A program made the translations under genes and the position numbers. DNA of 64,000 bases from Spirosoma panaciterrae DSM 21099 (GTDB lineage: Bacteria; Bacteroidota; Bacteroidia; Cytophagales; Spirosomataceae). Below the pieces are notes generated by a model that saw only the letters and a program-made list of their open reading frames with translations, was not told the origin of the DNA and did not search any database. Numbering within the stretch: position 1 is the stretch's first letter; each line of letters starts with the position of its first letter. The DNA is taken from assembly GCF_000374025.1 (NCBI RefSeq), contig NZ_KB893174.1, positions 186,001 through 250,000 on the forward strand. The letters run 5' to 3'. This document shows positions 1 to 9,021 of this stretch, piece after piece.

Positions 1-689
1 TGGTTGGAAATCAGGATTTGGCCCTGGGGACAGTTACCTATCAGAATGCGGCAGGTGAGCCGTTTACGGTCACCAAATTCAATTATTTCGTCAGTAATTT
101 CCGACTTATCAAGGCCGATGGTACTGACTATGTTCTGCCTCAGGCTAATAACTACTTTCTAATTCAGGAGGATAAGCCCGCATCCCAATCCTTTACGCTG
201 ACAGGCATTCCGGGAGGTATGTATACGGGGATTTCGTTTTTGATTGGCGTGGATAGTCTGCGAAGTCTGGCCGATATTAGCCAGCGTACAGGGGTACTTG
301 ACCCGGGGCTGGGAACGCATGAGGCTATGTATTGGGAGTGGAACTCAGGATATATTTTTCTAAAGCTGGAAGGCACGTCGGCAGCCGCGCCTGCATCACA
401 AAATAACCTGTTTTTCTATCATATTGGGGGCTTTGGCGGTGGGTACAACGGCAAGAAAACGATCAACAACCTCCGTACGGTTACGATTCCGTTTAATGGA
501 AATACAGCCCAGATAGCGGCATCGAACAAGCCCCGAATCAACCTGATTGCGGATGTGCTAAACGTATTTAATGGCTCGACAACCTTACGCATTGCCCAGC
601 ATTCGTCGGTGATGTTTGAGGATTATTCAACCAATATTGCGAATAACTACACGGGCATGATTCGGTATAAGGATATGCAAAATCAGTGA
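1..689 (+). CDS. MbnP-family protein, 5' end missing
   Basis: The reading frame is already open at the first bases of the window (codons from base 3 give VGNQDLALGTVTYQNAAGE), so the true start lies upstream; the TTG at 18 is only an internal codon. The visible 229 residues resemble the MbnP family of periplasmic proteins associated with copper and methanobactin: an early FNYFVSNFRL strand, then the characteristic MYWEWNSGYIFLKLEG segment at about residues 105-120. The family is known as a secreted beta-sandwich often encoded beside a di-haem MbnH peroxidase; that partner is not seen downstream, where the next gene is convergent, so it may lie upstream outside the window. The family call is fairly secure; the copper link is inherited from the family. 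Confidence 0.8.
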   Translation, partial: VGNQDLALGTVTYQNAAGEPFTVTKFNYFVSNFRLIKADGTDYVLPQANNYFLIQEDKPASQSFTLTGIPGGMYTGISFLIGVDSLRSLADISQRTGVLDPGLGTHEAMYWEWNSGYIFLKLEGTSAAAPASQNNLFFYHIGGFGGGYNGKKTINNLRTVTIPFNGNTAQIAASNKPRINLIADVLNVFNGSTTLRIAQHSSVMFEDYSTNIANNYTGMIRYKDMQNQ

Positions 690-696
690 GGTGATT

Positions 697-769
697 CGGT
701 AATTGCCAGAACAGGTGCCTGTACGATGGCATCAACGGCCTCTTGCAGCTTCTGTTTTGGCAGTTACCG
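697..769. terminator. Inverted repeat between convergent genes
   Basis: An 18-nt arm at 697-714 (CGGTAATTGCCAGAACAG) pairs with 752-769 with two mismatches. It sits in the gap between two convergent genes, which suits a bidirectional terminator, but there is no clear U-run on either strand and the loop is 37 nt. It could also be a decayed repeat. Confidence 0.4.
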
Positions 770-798
770 CGTCGTGTAACGTATATGATGCCCGGACT

Positions 799-1500
799 TT
801 AGCGAGAAGTGAAACGGGGAAAGAGCATTGGCACCCGCTGGCGGTAGGTTTTATAGCTGTCACCGAAGGTATCCACTAGTTTTTGCTCTTCAAAATGAAT
901 CCCAACCCGAATGTAAAACGTTGCAGCTAGTACCAGAATTGAAGTAGACCAGGTAGGTTGGCTAATCCAGATGCCCAGCAAACTCAAAATAATGCCCGTA
1001 TAAAGAGGATGCCGAACGTATTGTAGCAAGCCCGTCTGCCGTAACGCTGGCGCGGCTTCCTGTTGACCCTCAGAAGCCCACCCAACAAATTCAGCCAGAT
1101 CATATCCCCATAGGGCAATCAGCGCAATCCCAATGCCCAGGACTGTGACAGACGTACCGATCAGTGGTGTGCCTTGCCAGGTGCTAATGTAGTCGACCGG
1201 GGCCACCCAATGCAGCCAGAGAACCGGCAGAAAGGTAATCAGCGCGATGCCGTTATAAAGCAACCGATAGTAGCGATTGAGCTTTCCCAGTCTGGAAGCG
1301 GCTGTTTGTTTGAGCCATGAGCTGGCCGTCAGGCTGTGGATCAGGCCAAACATAAACCAACTTACCAGGATCAAAACGTAATGCATAACCGAATGCGACA
1401 GGATACTGAATTGAACAATGAGCACAAACAAGGCTTGTATGGAAAAATAGTCAAAAGACTTTTTTGATGCAAAACGGTTTAAGCGGGCAGGACGATGCAT
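799..1500 (-). CDS. Membrane methyltransferase-like protein (NnrU/ICMT/MddA type)
   Basis: An integral membrane protein of up to 233 residues with about five hydrophobic segments. The C-terminal half carries the signature of the isoprenylcysteine methyltransferase/NnrU superfamily: QYVRHPLYTGIIL around residue 160, then FEEQKLVDTFGDSYKTYRQRVPM near the end of the chain, the region that binds S-adenosylmethionine in this fold. Related proteins methylate prenyl-cysteines, methanethiol or other small thiols; the substrate cannot be read from the sequence. The first ATG (1500) lies 5 nt after the stop of the upstream oxidase gene. An internal ATG at 1386 (MHYVLILVSWF) gives a more typical N-terminus starting in the first membrane helix, and is a serious alternative start. 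Confidence 0.75.
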   Translation of the reverse strand: MHRPARLNRFASKKSFDYFSIQALFVLIVQFSILSHSVMHYVLILVSWFMFGLIHSLTASSWLKQTAASRLGKLNRYYRLLYNGIALITFLPVLWLHWVAPVDYISTWQGTPLIGTSVTVLGIGIALIALWGYDLAEFVGWASEGQQEAAPALRQTGLLQYVRHPLYTGIILSLLGIWISQPTWSTSILVLAATFYIRVGIHFEEQKLVDTFGDSYKTYRQRVPMLFPRFTSR

Positions 1501-1505
1501 ACTGG

Positions 1506-2666
1506 CTAAACCGAAAACGCACTAAACCGAAAGGAGCTGATGTCGAACTCCGTTTTTCCTGCTAAGGCCAACTCTGCCAGAATCTGCCCAACGGCTGCCG
1601 AATGCTTAAAACCGTGTCCGGAACAGGCAGAAGCCAGTAAAACATGGGCATAGTCAGGATGCTGGTCGATGATGAAATCCCCATTGGGAGTCATGGTGTA
1701 GAGGCAAACGACAGATTTTACGCAGGTGGGCCCAATGCCCTGAAGATTTGGGTCAACAAATTGCGTATACATTCGTTGTGTTTCGGCCTGGCTGATGCTC
1801 CGGTTCACGGTGTCGGGAGCGGTGGGGGATTCATACGTTTCCGTAGCCACTTTGAGGCCGCCAGTTGGTCCATTTATAGCTGGGAAACCGTAGATACCCC
1901 GATCATTCAGAATGAAGATGGGCATTTTGTCAGGTGTATACAGCTTGTAGTCACCGTCTATAGAAAACCAGTAAAGCACCTGACGATAAACCCGTAATAC
2001 ATTCCGAAAGGGTGTCGGGCGGAGCGATTCCAGCACCCATGCCCCCGTCGTTAGAATCAATTTTCGGGCCTGATACTGACCTTTATTGGTTTGGACGGTT
2101 ACGCCAGAGGCTGTTGGCTGGAATGCGATCATACGCTCATGGGTGTGGATCGATGCGCCTGCCTTCCGGGCCTGTTCCAGTTGAACACGGATGCACCACT
2201 CAGGATGTAAAAAGCCCGCTTCGGGTTCGTAATATCCTATATCGTTTGGCGCGTACCGAAATTGCGGAAATTCCTGCCGGAGGGTGTCCGTATCCAATAG
2301 GCGATGCGCAATGCCAAACTGTTCGGCGGCCTGAAGGGTAGTGGTTAACCAGCCTGGTTTATTACGGGTTTGAACAGTAGAGTGGGGCTGACCAACAAAC
2401 AACCCACCCGTAATGGTAAGTAGGTCTTGACCCGATTGTGTTTCCAGTTCGCGCCAGATCTGGTACGAGCGTAGCGTAAGGGGTACAAAATGCAGCCCTT
2501 CGCAAATGGCCTGCCGGGTGATGCGCGTATCACCATGCGTAGAGCCGAGTGTATGCGGAGGGTCGAACTGGTCAATGCCCAGAATGTGAGGGGTTTGTTT
2601 GGAGAGCTGGTAGAGCGTAGCACTGCCCATGGCTCCTAAACCGATAACAATAGCATCGTAGTGCAT
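1506..2666 (-). CDS. Monomeric sarcosine oxidase / N-methyltryptophan oxidase-like FAD enzyme
   Basis: A 386-residue FAD-dependent amine oxidase of the DAO/MSOX family, which oxidises N-methyl amino acids to the free amino acid, formaldehyde and peroxide. It opens with the dinucleotide-binding strand and GLGAMG (residues 9-14), continues with HGDTRITRQAICEG, and near the C-terminus has SACSGHGFKHS, where the cysteine (about residue 348) corresponds to the residue that binds FAD covalently in MSOX and SolA. The length matches the family (370-390). The ATG at 2666 is preferred over an in-frame TTG at 2690 because MHYDAIVIG places the start directly before the Rossmann strand. The true substrate among N-methyl amino acids is unknown. 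The methyltransferase-like gene starts 5 nt downstream, so they are likely cotranscribed. Confidence 0.85.
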   Translation of the reverse strand: MHYDAIVIGLGAMGSATLYQLSKQTPHILGIDQFDPPHTLGSTHGDTRITRQAICEGLHFVPLTLRSYQIWRELETQSGQDLLTITGGLFVGQPHSTVQTRNKPGWLTTTLQAAEQFGIAHRLLDTDTLRQEFPQFRYAPNDIGYYEPEAGFLHPEWCIRVQLEQARKAGASIHTHERMIAFQPTASGVTVQTNKGQYQARKLILTTGAWVLESLRPTPFRNVLRVYRQVLYWFSIDGDYKLYTPDKMPIFILNDRGIYGFPAINGPTGGLKVATETYESPTAPDTVNRSISQAETQRMYTQFVDPNLQGIGPTCVKSVVCLYTMTPNGDFIIDQHPDYAHVLLASACSGHGFKHSAAVGQILAELALAGKTEFDISSFRFSAFSV

Positions 2667-2699
2667 ACGTCGGGAGGTAATTACTCCCAAAATAGTAAA

Positions 2700-2776
2700 A
2701 TAAACCGCAACGACGCGAAACTGTCAGGAAAGACACCGGTGCTGGTACCTGACAGTTTCGCGTCGTTGCGGTTTAT
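2700..2776. repeat. Perfect 29-bp inverted repeat (intergenic hairpin)
   Basis: Bases 2700-2728 (starting ATAAACCGCAACGACGCG) are an exact reverse complement of 2748-2776, separated by 19 nt that contain CACCGGTG. The element fills the gap between two minus-strand genes. It could end or stabilise the transcript of the upstream outer-membrane gene, but a perfect 29-bp stem without a U-tract is unusual for an intrinsic terminator and fits a dispersed palindromic repeat. Confidence 0.85.
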
Positions 2777-2782
2777 CGGGGG

Positions 2783-3628
2783 CTATTTCTTTTTAGCAAG
2801 GGCTGTTACTTTATGAAGCGAGTAGGCCACATTAAGGCTTAACGCCCGATTTTTGAGCTTATCATATGCTCCCGCAAATGGGTCGATATTCACTAAGCCC
2901 AGCTCGTAGGCTATACTGAGACGAAGACCCTGCGGCAATTGATAACCGCCCGTGAAAGCCAATCCGGCATCGAAACGCTTGTAGCCCAGGTTTTTATCGA
3001 AAGCCGAGACAGAAGGGGTGTTGTCGGAGTCTTTAATGGTACCCCATAATCCATAAGCCAGGTAGAAACCAACTCCGCCAAATAGGCGACCTTTGTTGCT
3101 GGGTAAATCGTGGTTATAGAGCATATAGGCCGGGATTTCCAGATACGTCATCCGGGTAGTCGATGTACCCGACTTGTAGGTTGTTTTGCTGCCTTTGCCA
3201 ATCAGTTGTACGCCGTACAGTAATGATACATGGCTGAGAAACGGGGCTTTATCGGGTGGTACTGTAGGGCCGGTCCGGGGATCGTTCGTGGCTAGAAGCG
3301 TACTGGGATCGGCGGGCTTAACATGTTGGCTCGTGCTGGGGGTATAGTAATGGATGATCTGGTTGACCAATCCCTGGTTGTGAAACTGTATGGCTAGATT
3401 CAGGGCCAGCACATCGCCCGGCGTTGGTGCTGTAGCGGCATAGGGTGTCCCCGCATAGGAAGGATTGAGCAACTTTTGCCTGACCATGTCGATGGAGGCT
3501 TGCAGGAAGGTATCGATTTTTCGATCTAAATCTGTAGAGGGGCGTTGGGGGATCTCCGGTCCCAGTAACTGGCCCCATACTACGTTGGGTAAAATTCCGA
3601 TAAACAGTAAAAATGCAATGTTTTTCAT
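2783..3628 (-). CDS. Secreted outer-membrane beta-barrel protein, function unknown
   Basis: A 281-residue exported protein. The ATG at 3628 gives a clean signal peptide (MKNIAFLLFIGILPNVVWG, cleavage before Q); upstream in-frame starts add a poor N-terminus and were not used. The C-terminal half alternates hydrophobic and polar residues with repeated aromatic strands (FGGVGFYLAYGLWG, RFDAGLAFTGGYQL, RLSIAYELGLVNI, RALSLNVAYSL), typical of PorT/OmpW-like eight-strand barrels in Bacteroidota. The middle, about residues 95-130, is Pro/Thr/Ser-rich and probably extracellular or periplasmic. It is transcribed away from the ECF sigma gene, with a palindrome in the shared upstream region. No enzymatic motif is visible. 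Confidence 0.7.
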   Translation of the reverse strand: MKNIAFLLFIGILPNVVWGQLLGPEIPQRPSTDLDRKIDTFLQASIDMVRQKLLNPSYAGTPYAATAPTPGDVLALNLAIQFHNQGLVNQIIHYYTPSTSQHVKPADPSTLLATNDPRTGPTVPPDKAPFLSHVSLLYGVQLIGKGSKTTYKSGTSTTRMTYLEIPAYMLYNHDLPSNKGRLFGGVGFYLAYGLWGTIKDSDNTPSVSAFDKNLGYKRFDAGLAFTGGYQLPQGLRLSIAYELGLVNIDPFAGAYDKLKNRALSLNVAYSLHKVTALAKKK

Positions 3629-3685
3629 GGTCGTAAGAGGTAGCATTTGTTTACTTAAAGTTCCCCCAACGCCATCAGGCAAAAT

Positions 3686-3703
3686 ATAGTTAGTGCTAAC
3701 TAT
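3686..3703. promoter_or_regulatory. 18-nt palindrome between divergent genes, possible operator
   Basis: ATAGTTAG-TG-CTAACTAT has 8-bp perfect arms and lies 58 nt upstream of the outer-membrane gene and 173 nt upstream of the ECF sigma gene. TATTTTG-like sequences flank it on both strands, resembling but not matching the Bacteroidetes -7 box TAnnTTTG. A regulator binding site is possible; nothing identifies the regulator. Confidence 0.35.
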
Positions 3704-3875
3704 TTTGACCCTCTAACCGAACCAGATGCGGAATGCAACAAACTGTTCGAAGGGTTCGTACGGGTAAACAGCCCATTTGCTGGTTCAACTTTTTCCTCAT
3801 AAAGTGAAATTATTTTGAGCAGGGAGATAGGGTGTCAACTGCCTTTTGTGTCTTCGTAAGTAATAACCTCGTACT

Positions 3876-4523
3876 ATGAGCCAGACCCAGTCTCTTTATC
3901 CTGATTATCGCGGTAAACCCCTGATGGGTACCGAAGCTGGCAGCAATGAAAGCCGAGTGGTCGATTCGGAGGTGTTTATCCGGCAAGCTTTTGAGCGGAG
4001 CATTCGCGAAGGATATGAATTATTGTTCCGACGCTATTATCGGCCCCTCTGTAATCATGCTGTGCGATTTGTTCAGTCGAAAGAGCAGGCCGAAGATCTG
4101 GTGTCCGAAGTGTTCACGGCATTCTGGAAAGGGCAGATGCATCTGCACATTACTACGTCTATGCGTGCGTATCTGTTCCGGTCGTTACGAAACCGAATTT
4201 ATAATCATCTGCGCGATGAACTAACGAACCAACCCACCACCGATCAACTGATCGATGTAACCGAACCGGAAGACCCTCAGCAGATTCTGTTATTCACCGA
4301 ATTGTACACAAAAGTACAGGCCGTTATTAAAGCGTTGCCTCCACAGTGTCAGCGCGTTTTTCTGATGAGCCGATTCGAAAATAAAAAGCACCGGGAAATA
4401 GCCGATGAATTGTCAATTTCGGTGAAAGCGGTCGAAATGCATATTTCAAAAGCACTCAATCAACTACGGACTGCCCTGTTTACCCTTTTCGGTCTACTGG
4501 CGCTCAGTGGCCTACTGCTCTGA
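3876..4523 (+). CDS. ECF RNA polymerase sigma factor (FecI-like)
   Basis: A 215-residue sigma-70 family ECF factor. Region 2 (about residues 40-95) includes FRRYYRPLCNHAVRFVQSKEQAEDLVSEVF, and region 4 (about 150-200) ends in the helix-turn-helix KHREIADELSISVKAVEMHISKALNQLR. The extreme C-terminus is hydrophobic (LFTLFGLLALSGLLL), seen in some Bacteroidota ECF factors. It heads an operon with an anti-sigma factor and a SusC that has the STN signalling domain. In this architecture the sigma factor is released when the transporter senses its ligand and activates its own susCD genes. Confidence 0.93.
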   Translation: MSQTQSLYPDYRGKPLMGTEAGSNESRVVDSEVFIRQAFERSIREGYELLFRRYYRPLCNHAVRFVQSKEQAEDLVSEVFTAFWKGQMHLHITTSMRAYLFRSLRNRIYNHLRDELTNQPTTDQLIDVTEPEDPQQILLFTELYTKVQAVIKALPPQCQRVFLMSRFENKKHREIADELSISVKAVEMHISKALNQLRTALFTLFGLLALSGLLL

Positions 4524-4558
4524 CCTTAATAAAGCTGTACATACCTGTTGAAAACCGC

Positions 4559-5560
4559 ATGAATATCCCTGTCAACAAACAACTGATCTTCGAGCATTTC
4601 GCAGATCGAGTTACACCCCTTCAGCATCGAATGATCGCTGAGTGGCTCGAAGATCCGACGAATCAGGAGCTGTACTATGAATGGCTGGAGGAATGGGAAC
4701 TCCAGAATCCGCAATATGCCGTGGACGTGGAAGCCCCTCTGGAGAAATCACTGAAGAAATTGCTGACCGAGCAGCCGCCTTTTCAGGGCCATTTGGCCGG
4801 CCAGTCGACCCGCCGATTTTTTTCGCCCTGGCAGTGGGCTGCCGTAGTAGCCGGGCTTGTCCTGATGAGTGCATTGTATGTTAGTCGTACGTATATACGC
4901 TATCGTTCGGAGACGACAACCTACGGGGAGATCCGAAAAATTGTTCTGCCCGAAGGCAGCGTGGTTACCCTCAATGCCAATTCGTCATTACGGTACCCAC
5001 GATTTGGCTTTGGTGATAAGGAACGGCGCGTTTTTCTGACGGGTGAGGCCAGTTTTGCCGTGCAGCATCTCAAAAACCATGCTCGGTTTGTGGTCAGTAC
5101 CGATCATGATCTTGATGTAGTTGTGCTGGGGACCGAATTCAATGTGTTCTCTCGTCCACGCGGGGCCAAAGTAGTGCTGCAACGGGGAAAAGTAGAGATT
5201 GTCCGCACACAACATCCAACGGCCCGGCATATCACATTAAAACCGGGCGACCTGGTCAGCCTTGACTCGTCGGGATTCTGGTCGATGAAACACCTGACGC
5301 GCCCGGATGCCTATGTGGCCTGGCAGGAGCATCGTTTCGAGTTCGATCAGACAGCCCTGGCCGAAATTGCCAAACTGCTGGAAGAGAACTATGGTATGCA
5401 TGTCCAAATAGCCGACACAGCCCTGGCCGAACGTACGGTGTCGGGTACATTCAGCACCCGAACAGCCGCCGAATTGAGCCAGGTAATTGCCGACCTGCTG
5501 GACATTTCGGTTAGCCAGAAAGGCAATCAGATTCTGTTTAAAGAACCCCTCACTCCTTGA
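4559..5560 (+). CDS. FecR-family anti-sigma factor
   Basis: A 333-residue single-pass inner-membrane protein. The cytoplasmic N-terminus (1-90), which would hold the sigma factor, is followed by one membrane helix at about 91-109 (WQWAAVVAGLVLMSALYVS). The periplasmic FecR domain (about 122-220) starts TYGEIRKIVLPEGSVVTLNANSSLRYP, and a C-terminal DUF4974-type domain (about 258-330) follows. It starts 35 nt after the sigma gene and ends 23 nt before the STN-SusC gene, so the three are one regulatory unit. By family knowledge the periplasmic domain contacts the STN domain of the transporter. Confidence 0.93.
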   Translation: MNIPVNKQLIFEHFADRVTPLQHRMIAEWLEDPTNQELYYEWLEEWELQNPQYAVDVEAPLEKSLKKLLTEQPPFQGHLAGQSTRRFFSPWQWAAVVAGLVLMSALYVSRTYIRYRSETTTYGEIRKIVLPEGSVVTLNANSSLRYPRFGFGDKERRVFLTGEASFAVQHLKNHARFVVSTDHDLDVVVLGTEFNVFSRPRGAKVVLQRGKVEIVRTQHPTARHITLKPGDLVSLDSSGFWSMKHLTRPDAYVAWQEHRFEFDQTALAEIAKLLEENYGMHVQIADTALAERTVSGTFSTRTAAELSQVIADLLDISVSQKGNQILFKEPLTP

Positions 5561-5583
5561 TCCGATTTTAAATTTCTCCTACA

Positions 5584-8500
5584 ATGCAAAACACGTTACT
5601 GATTAAGCCCTTTGTTGTGTTGCTGTTCGCCACACAGATCTGGCCTGCTTCGGGGCAGGTGCTGGCAAGGCGGTATCAAAAGACCAACGGGATGTCGCTG
5701 CAAAAGCCTCAGTCATCGACATCATTGCCGCTCAAAGATGTACTTGTACAACTCAAGAAAGCCTATCAGGTCGATCTGCTCTTCGAAGATAAAGCGATAG
5801 AAGGCTACATGGCACCTGTGCCCGAATTCAGCCGATCAGTAGAAGTGGAGTTGAAGCAACTGCTGCAACCGCTTGGCCTGCGGTACAAAAAAGTCAAGAA
5901 AGATGCCTATCTGATACAGACCGGGAAGTCGGGCAAACCGAAAACGACATCGGCCGCTACCACCTCGGCCAGTCTGGAGCCGGAATCGCTTCCAGCCACG
6001 CTTACTGCTGAACCCGACGTAAAAGCCTTGGCCGTTGCTGAAGTGAAAAGCCTTGTAGCAGCCGACCAGGTCGTAACCGGAACCGTACGGGATGCGAAAG
6101 GGGAGGTCCTGCCCGGAGTGAACGTGGTTGTGAAAGGAACCTCGAGGGGAACTACCACCGATGGGCAAGGCGCTTTTCGGGTATCAGTGCCCGACAACTC
6201 CGCTGTTCTGGTATTCAGTTTTGTCGGCTACCAGCCGCAGGAAATTCGTGTGGGCAACCAGATCGCTATTCAAGTGCGCTTACTGGCCGACGAAAAATCG
6301 CTGAATGAAGTGGTTGTCGTGGGCTACGGTACGCAGTCGCGAAAAAACCTGACCAGCGCCATCAGTACCATCAAACCGGAAGAACTGAACCGGGGAGCCA
6401 TCAGCGATGTAGGGCAGTTGTTGCAGGGAAAAGTACCTGGCCTGAATATTTCGGCCAGTGGTGACCCCAACGCTCCGGCGGCTGTAGTCCTGCGGGGAGC
6501 CTCGACCATCAACAGTTCGCAGGGGCCATTCTATGTGATCGATGGGGTGCCGGGGGCTGATATTTCCATCATTGCGCCCGACGATATTGCGTCGATCGAT
6601 GTCCTGAAGGATGCGGCTGCTACGGCTATTTATGGAAACCGGGCGGCCAATGGGGTAATCATGGTGACGACCAAACGGGGCAAAAAAGGGCAGATGGTGG
6701 TAAACTACAGTGGCTATGCCGGTATTGAAAACGTATCCAGCAAATTGCACATGATGGATGCCGCCCAGTTGCGGGATTTTCTGACCAAAAATGGCCAGTC
6801 GTTTTCGCCCACCGACGATAAAGGGGCGAATACCAACTGGCAGGAAGCGGTCGAAAAAAGCTCCGCCGTTTCGCAGAACCACAATCTATCGATCAGTGGT
6901 GGAACGGAACACAGCACTTACAGCGCGAGCATCAACTACCTCGATAAGCAGGGTATATTGCAGGGGAGCTCGCTGAATCGGGTCATAGCCCGGCTGTCGG
7001 TGGATCAGTATGCCCTCAACGACCGGATTCGATTTAGCCTCAACGTGACTAACTCATCCAGTAATGCCAATAATACCCCCTTACGGAACAATGTGCTGCT
7101 GCAGATGATCAACCACCTGCCTGTATCGCCCGTTACGAATCCCGACGGCAGCTACTACGAAAATTTTCAGAACACGGGCTATTTCAACCCGGTGGCTATC
7201 ATCAATCACGCCAAGGATAATACCAAATACAATAACCTGGTCGGATCGCTGAATACACACGTGAACCTGCCCTTCGGCCTGACGTACGACCTGAATCTGT
7301 CGTATCAGAACAATACCTCACTGCATGGGGAAGCCTACGATAGCTATTTCACCCAATACAACAGTGCCAACTTCTACAATAACCCTGATCCTCCGGCCGT
7401 ACACGGGTTGCTGAACTTTGGTACCAATGGTTCGGCCCTGCGAAATACCTACCAGACGACCCGAAAGGTCCTGGAAACGTTCCTGACCTGGGATAAATCG
7501 ATTGGCGATCATACCATCAATGCCGTGCTTGGCTACTCCTGGCAGGGGGCTGTATCGGGCGATGGGTTTCAGACTTCCAGTACCAATTTTCCGGTCGACA
7601 ACATTGGCTATAACAACTTCGCACTCAGTAATCCCTATGCGGTGCCGAGTTATCGGATCAATTTTGGAGCTGATGGCATTTATCAGGAAACCCGCCTGAT
7701 CTCCGACTTTGTCCGTCTGAATTACAACTACAAGGATAAGTACCTGATTCAGGGGTCGATTCGACGGGATGGAAGCTCCGTATTCGGGGCCAACAACCAA
7801 TGGGGGTATTTCCCGGCAGTAGGGGTGGCCTGGCGGATCGGTCAGGAAGGATTTATGCAGAAGCAGAGCCTGTTCAATGACCTCAAACTACGGGCCAGCT
7901 ATGGTGTAACGGGTAACTCGTCGGGTTTCAATGCGTACACGGCCCAGTTCATTTCCGGAAGTCTCGGAACGTATTATTACAATGGAGTCCAAACATCGGC
8001 CTATGGACCTACGCAGGCGGCCAACCCCGATCTGAAGTGGGAGCGGACGGCAACCTCCAACATCGGTCTGGATTTTACGGTGTTGAAAGGAAAACTGAGC
8101 GGTACACTGGAATGGTATGACAAAACCACTACCGGCATGATTTACTCCTACCGTGTCGATCCTATTCTGGTTCCTGTTGGCAGCATCATTGCCAACGGAG
8201 GTAATATGAGCAACAAAGGAATTGAACTTAGTTTGAGTGCCACCCCGGTTCGGACAACGAACTTTAGCTGGACTACCGGACTGAACCTGGCGCATAACAC
8301 CAACAAAATCACCAGCCTGACAAACCCTCTTTTTGTCGGGGGCGACTCGACACGAACCACATCGCCAGAAGGAGCGGGACAAACGGGAAGTACATTGCAG
8401 ATTTTGAAGGCGGGGATGCCACTGGGTGAATTCTTTACGCTGGAATACGCTGGTAAAAATGATAAAGGAGTTTCGCAATATGTAGCCCGGAATGGTAGCC

Positions 8501-9003
8501 TGACCACTACGCCCATTATTGGGACCGATTATCACTACGCTGGTAGCCCACAACCGAAGCTGCTGGTTGGCTGGACGAACTCGCTCCGGTATGGTAACTT
8601 CGATTTCAACCTGTTCTTCCGGGGCGTATTTGGGAACAAGATTTTCAATGCCACCCGGGCCGATCTGTTCCGGCCCAGCACTGCTCAGTTTACCAACATT
8701 CTGGTCGATGTAGCGAATGAGTCGCCCACCGATGTGAATGCCTACAAATACTCGACCCGCTTCATTGAAGATGGGAGTTATGTACGCCTGGACAATGCTA
8801 CACTGGGTTATAACTTCAAGAAACTGGGCGAATACCTAAAAAATCTTCGGGTTTACGCTACGGTGAACAACGCATTCGTCATCACGAGCTATAAGGGAAT
8901 CGATCCTGAGGTCAACCAGGGCGGTATTGCGCCGGGTATCGATTCGAACAACTTCTATCCTAAAACCCGCACCATTCTGGTGGGCGTAAACGTGTCATTC
9001 TAA
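5584..9003 (+). CDS. SusC/RagA TonB-dependent transporter with N-terminal STN signalling domain
   Basis: A 1139-residue outer-membrane transporter. Order of parts: signal peptide (1-25); STN/secretin-TonB short domain (about 48-118, LPLKDVLVQLKKAYQVDLLFEDK); a linker rich in Thr/Ala/Ser; a carboxypeptidase-D-like fold (about 160-225, GTVRDAKGEVLPGVNVVVKG); the TonB-box region VVVVGYGTQSRKNLTSAIS; a plug domain with the SusC hallmark YVIDGVPG and DVLKDAAATAIYG; and a 22-strand barrel ending in the outer-membrane type C-terminal phenylalanine (VNVSF). The STN domain plus the upstream sigma/anti-sigma pair mean ligand-responsive transcription. The substrate is not evident; the lyase-like protein at the operon end suggests an acidic polysaccharide. 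Confidence 0.95.
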   Translation: MQNTLLIKPFVVLLFATQIWPASGQVLARRYQKTNGMSLQKPQSSTSLPLKDVLVQLKKAYQVDLLFEDKAIEGYMAPVPEFSRSVEVELKQLLQPLGLRYKKVKKDAYLIQTGKSGKPKTTSAATTSASLEPESLPATLTAEPDVKALAVAEVKSLVAADQVVTGTVRDAKGEVLPGVNVVVKGTSRGTTTDGQGAFRVSVPDNSAVLVFSFVGYQPQEIRVGNQIAIQVRLLADEKSLNEVVVVGYGTQSRKNLTSAISTIKPEELNRGAISDVGQLLQGKVPGLNISASGDPNAPAAVVLRGASTINSSQGPFYVIDGVPGADISIIAPDDIASIDVLKDAAATAIYGNRAANGVIMVTTKRGKKGQMVVNYSGYAGIENVSSKLHMMDAAQLRDFLTKNGQSFSPTDDKGANTNWQEAVEKSSAVSQNHNLSISGGTEHSTYSASINYLDKQGILQGSSLNRVIARLSVDQYALNDRIRFSLNVTNSSSNANNTPLRNNVLLQMINHLPVSPVTNPDGSYYENFQNTGYFNPVAIINHAKDNTKYNNLVGSLNTHVNLPFGLTYDLNLSYQNNTSLHGEAYDSYFTQYNSANFYNNPDPPAVHGLLNFGTNGSALRNTYQTTRKVLETFLTWDKSIGDHTINAVLGYSWQGAVSGDGFQTSSTNFPVDNIGYNNFALSNPYAVPSYRINFGADGIYQETRLISDFVRLNYNYKDKYLIQGSIRRDGSSVFGANNQWGYFPAVGVAWRIGQEGFMQKQSLFNDLKLRASYGVTGNSSGFNAYTAQFISGSLGTYYYNGVQTSAYGPTQAANPDLKWERTATSNIGLDFTVLKGKLSGTLEWYDKTTTGMIYSYRVDPILVPVGSIIANGGNMSNKGIELSLSATPVRTTNFSWTTGLNLAHNTNKITSLTNPLFVGGDSTRTTSPEGAGQTGSTLQILKAGMPLGEFFTLEYAGKNDKGVSQYVARNGSLTTTPIIGTDYHYAGSPQPKLLVGWTNSLRYGNFDFNLFFRGVFGNKIFNATRADLFRPSTAQFTNILVDVANESPTDVNAYKYSTRFIEDGSYVRLDNATLGYNFKKLGEYLKNLRVYATVNNAFVITSYKGIDPEVNQGGIAPGIDSNNFYPKTRTILVGVNVSF

Positions 9004-9021
9004 ACCTTACTCGAAAAATCG

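Noticed and set aside
6280..8553. Long open frames antisense to the STN-susC gene (about 200 and 221 residues)
   Set aside because: They lie wholly inside a gene with full family support on the other strand, are rich in Arg and Ser from reverse reading of GC-rich codons, and show no motif.
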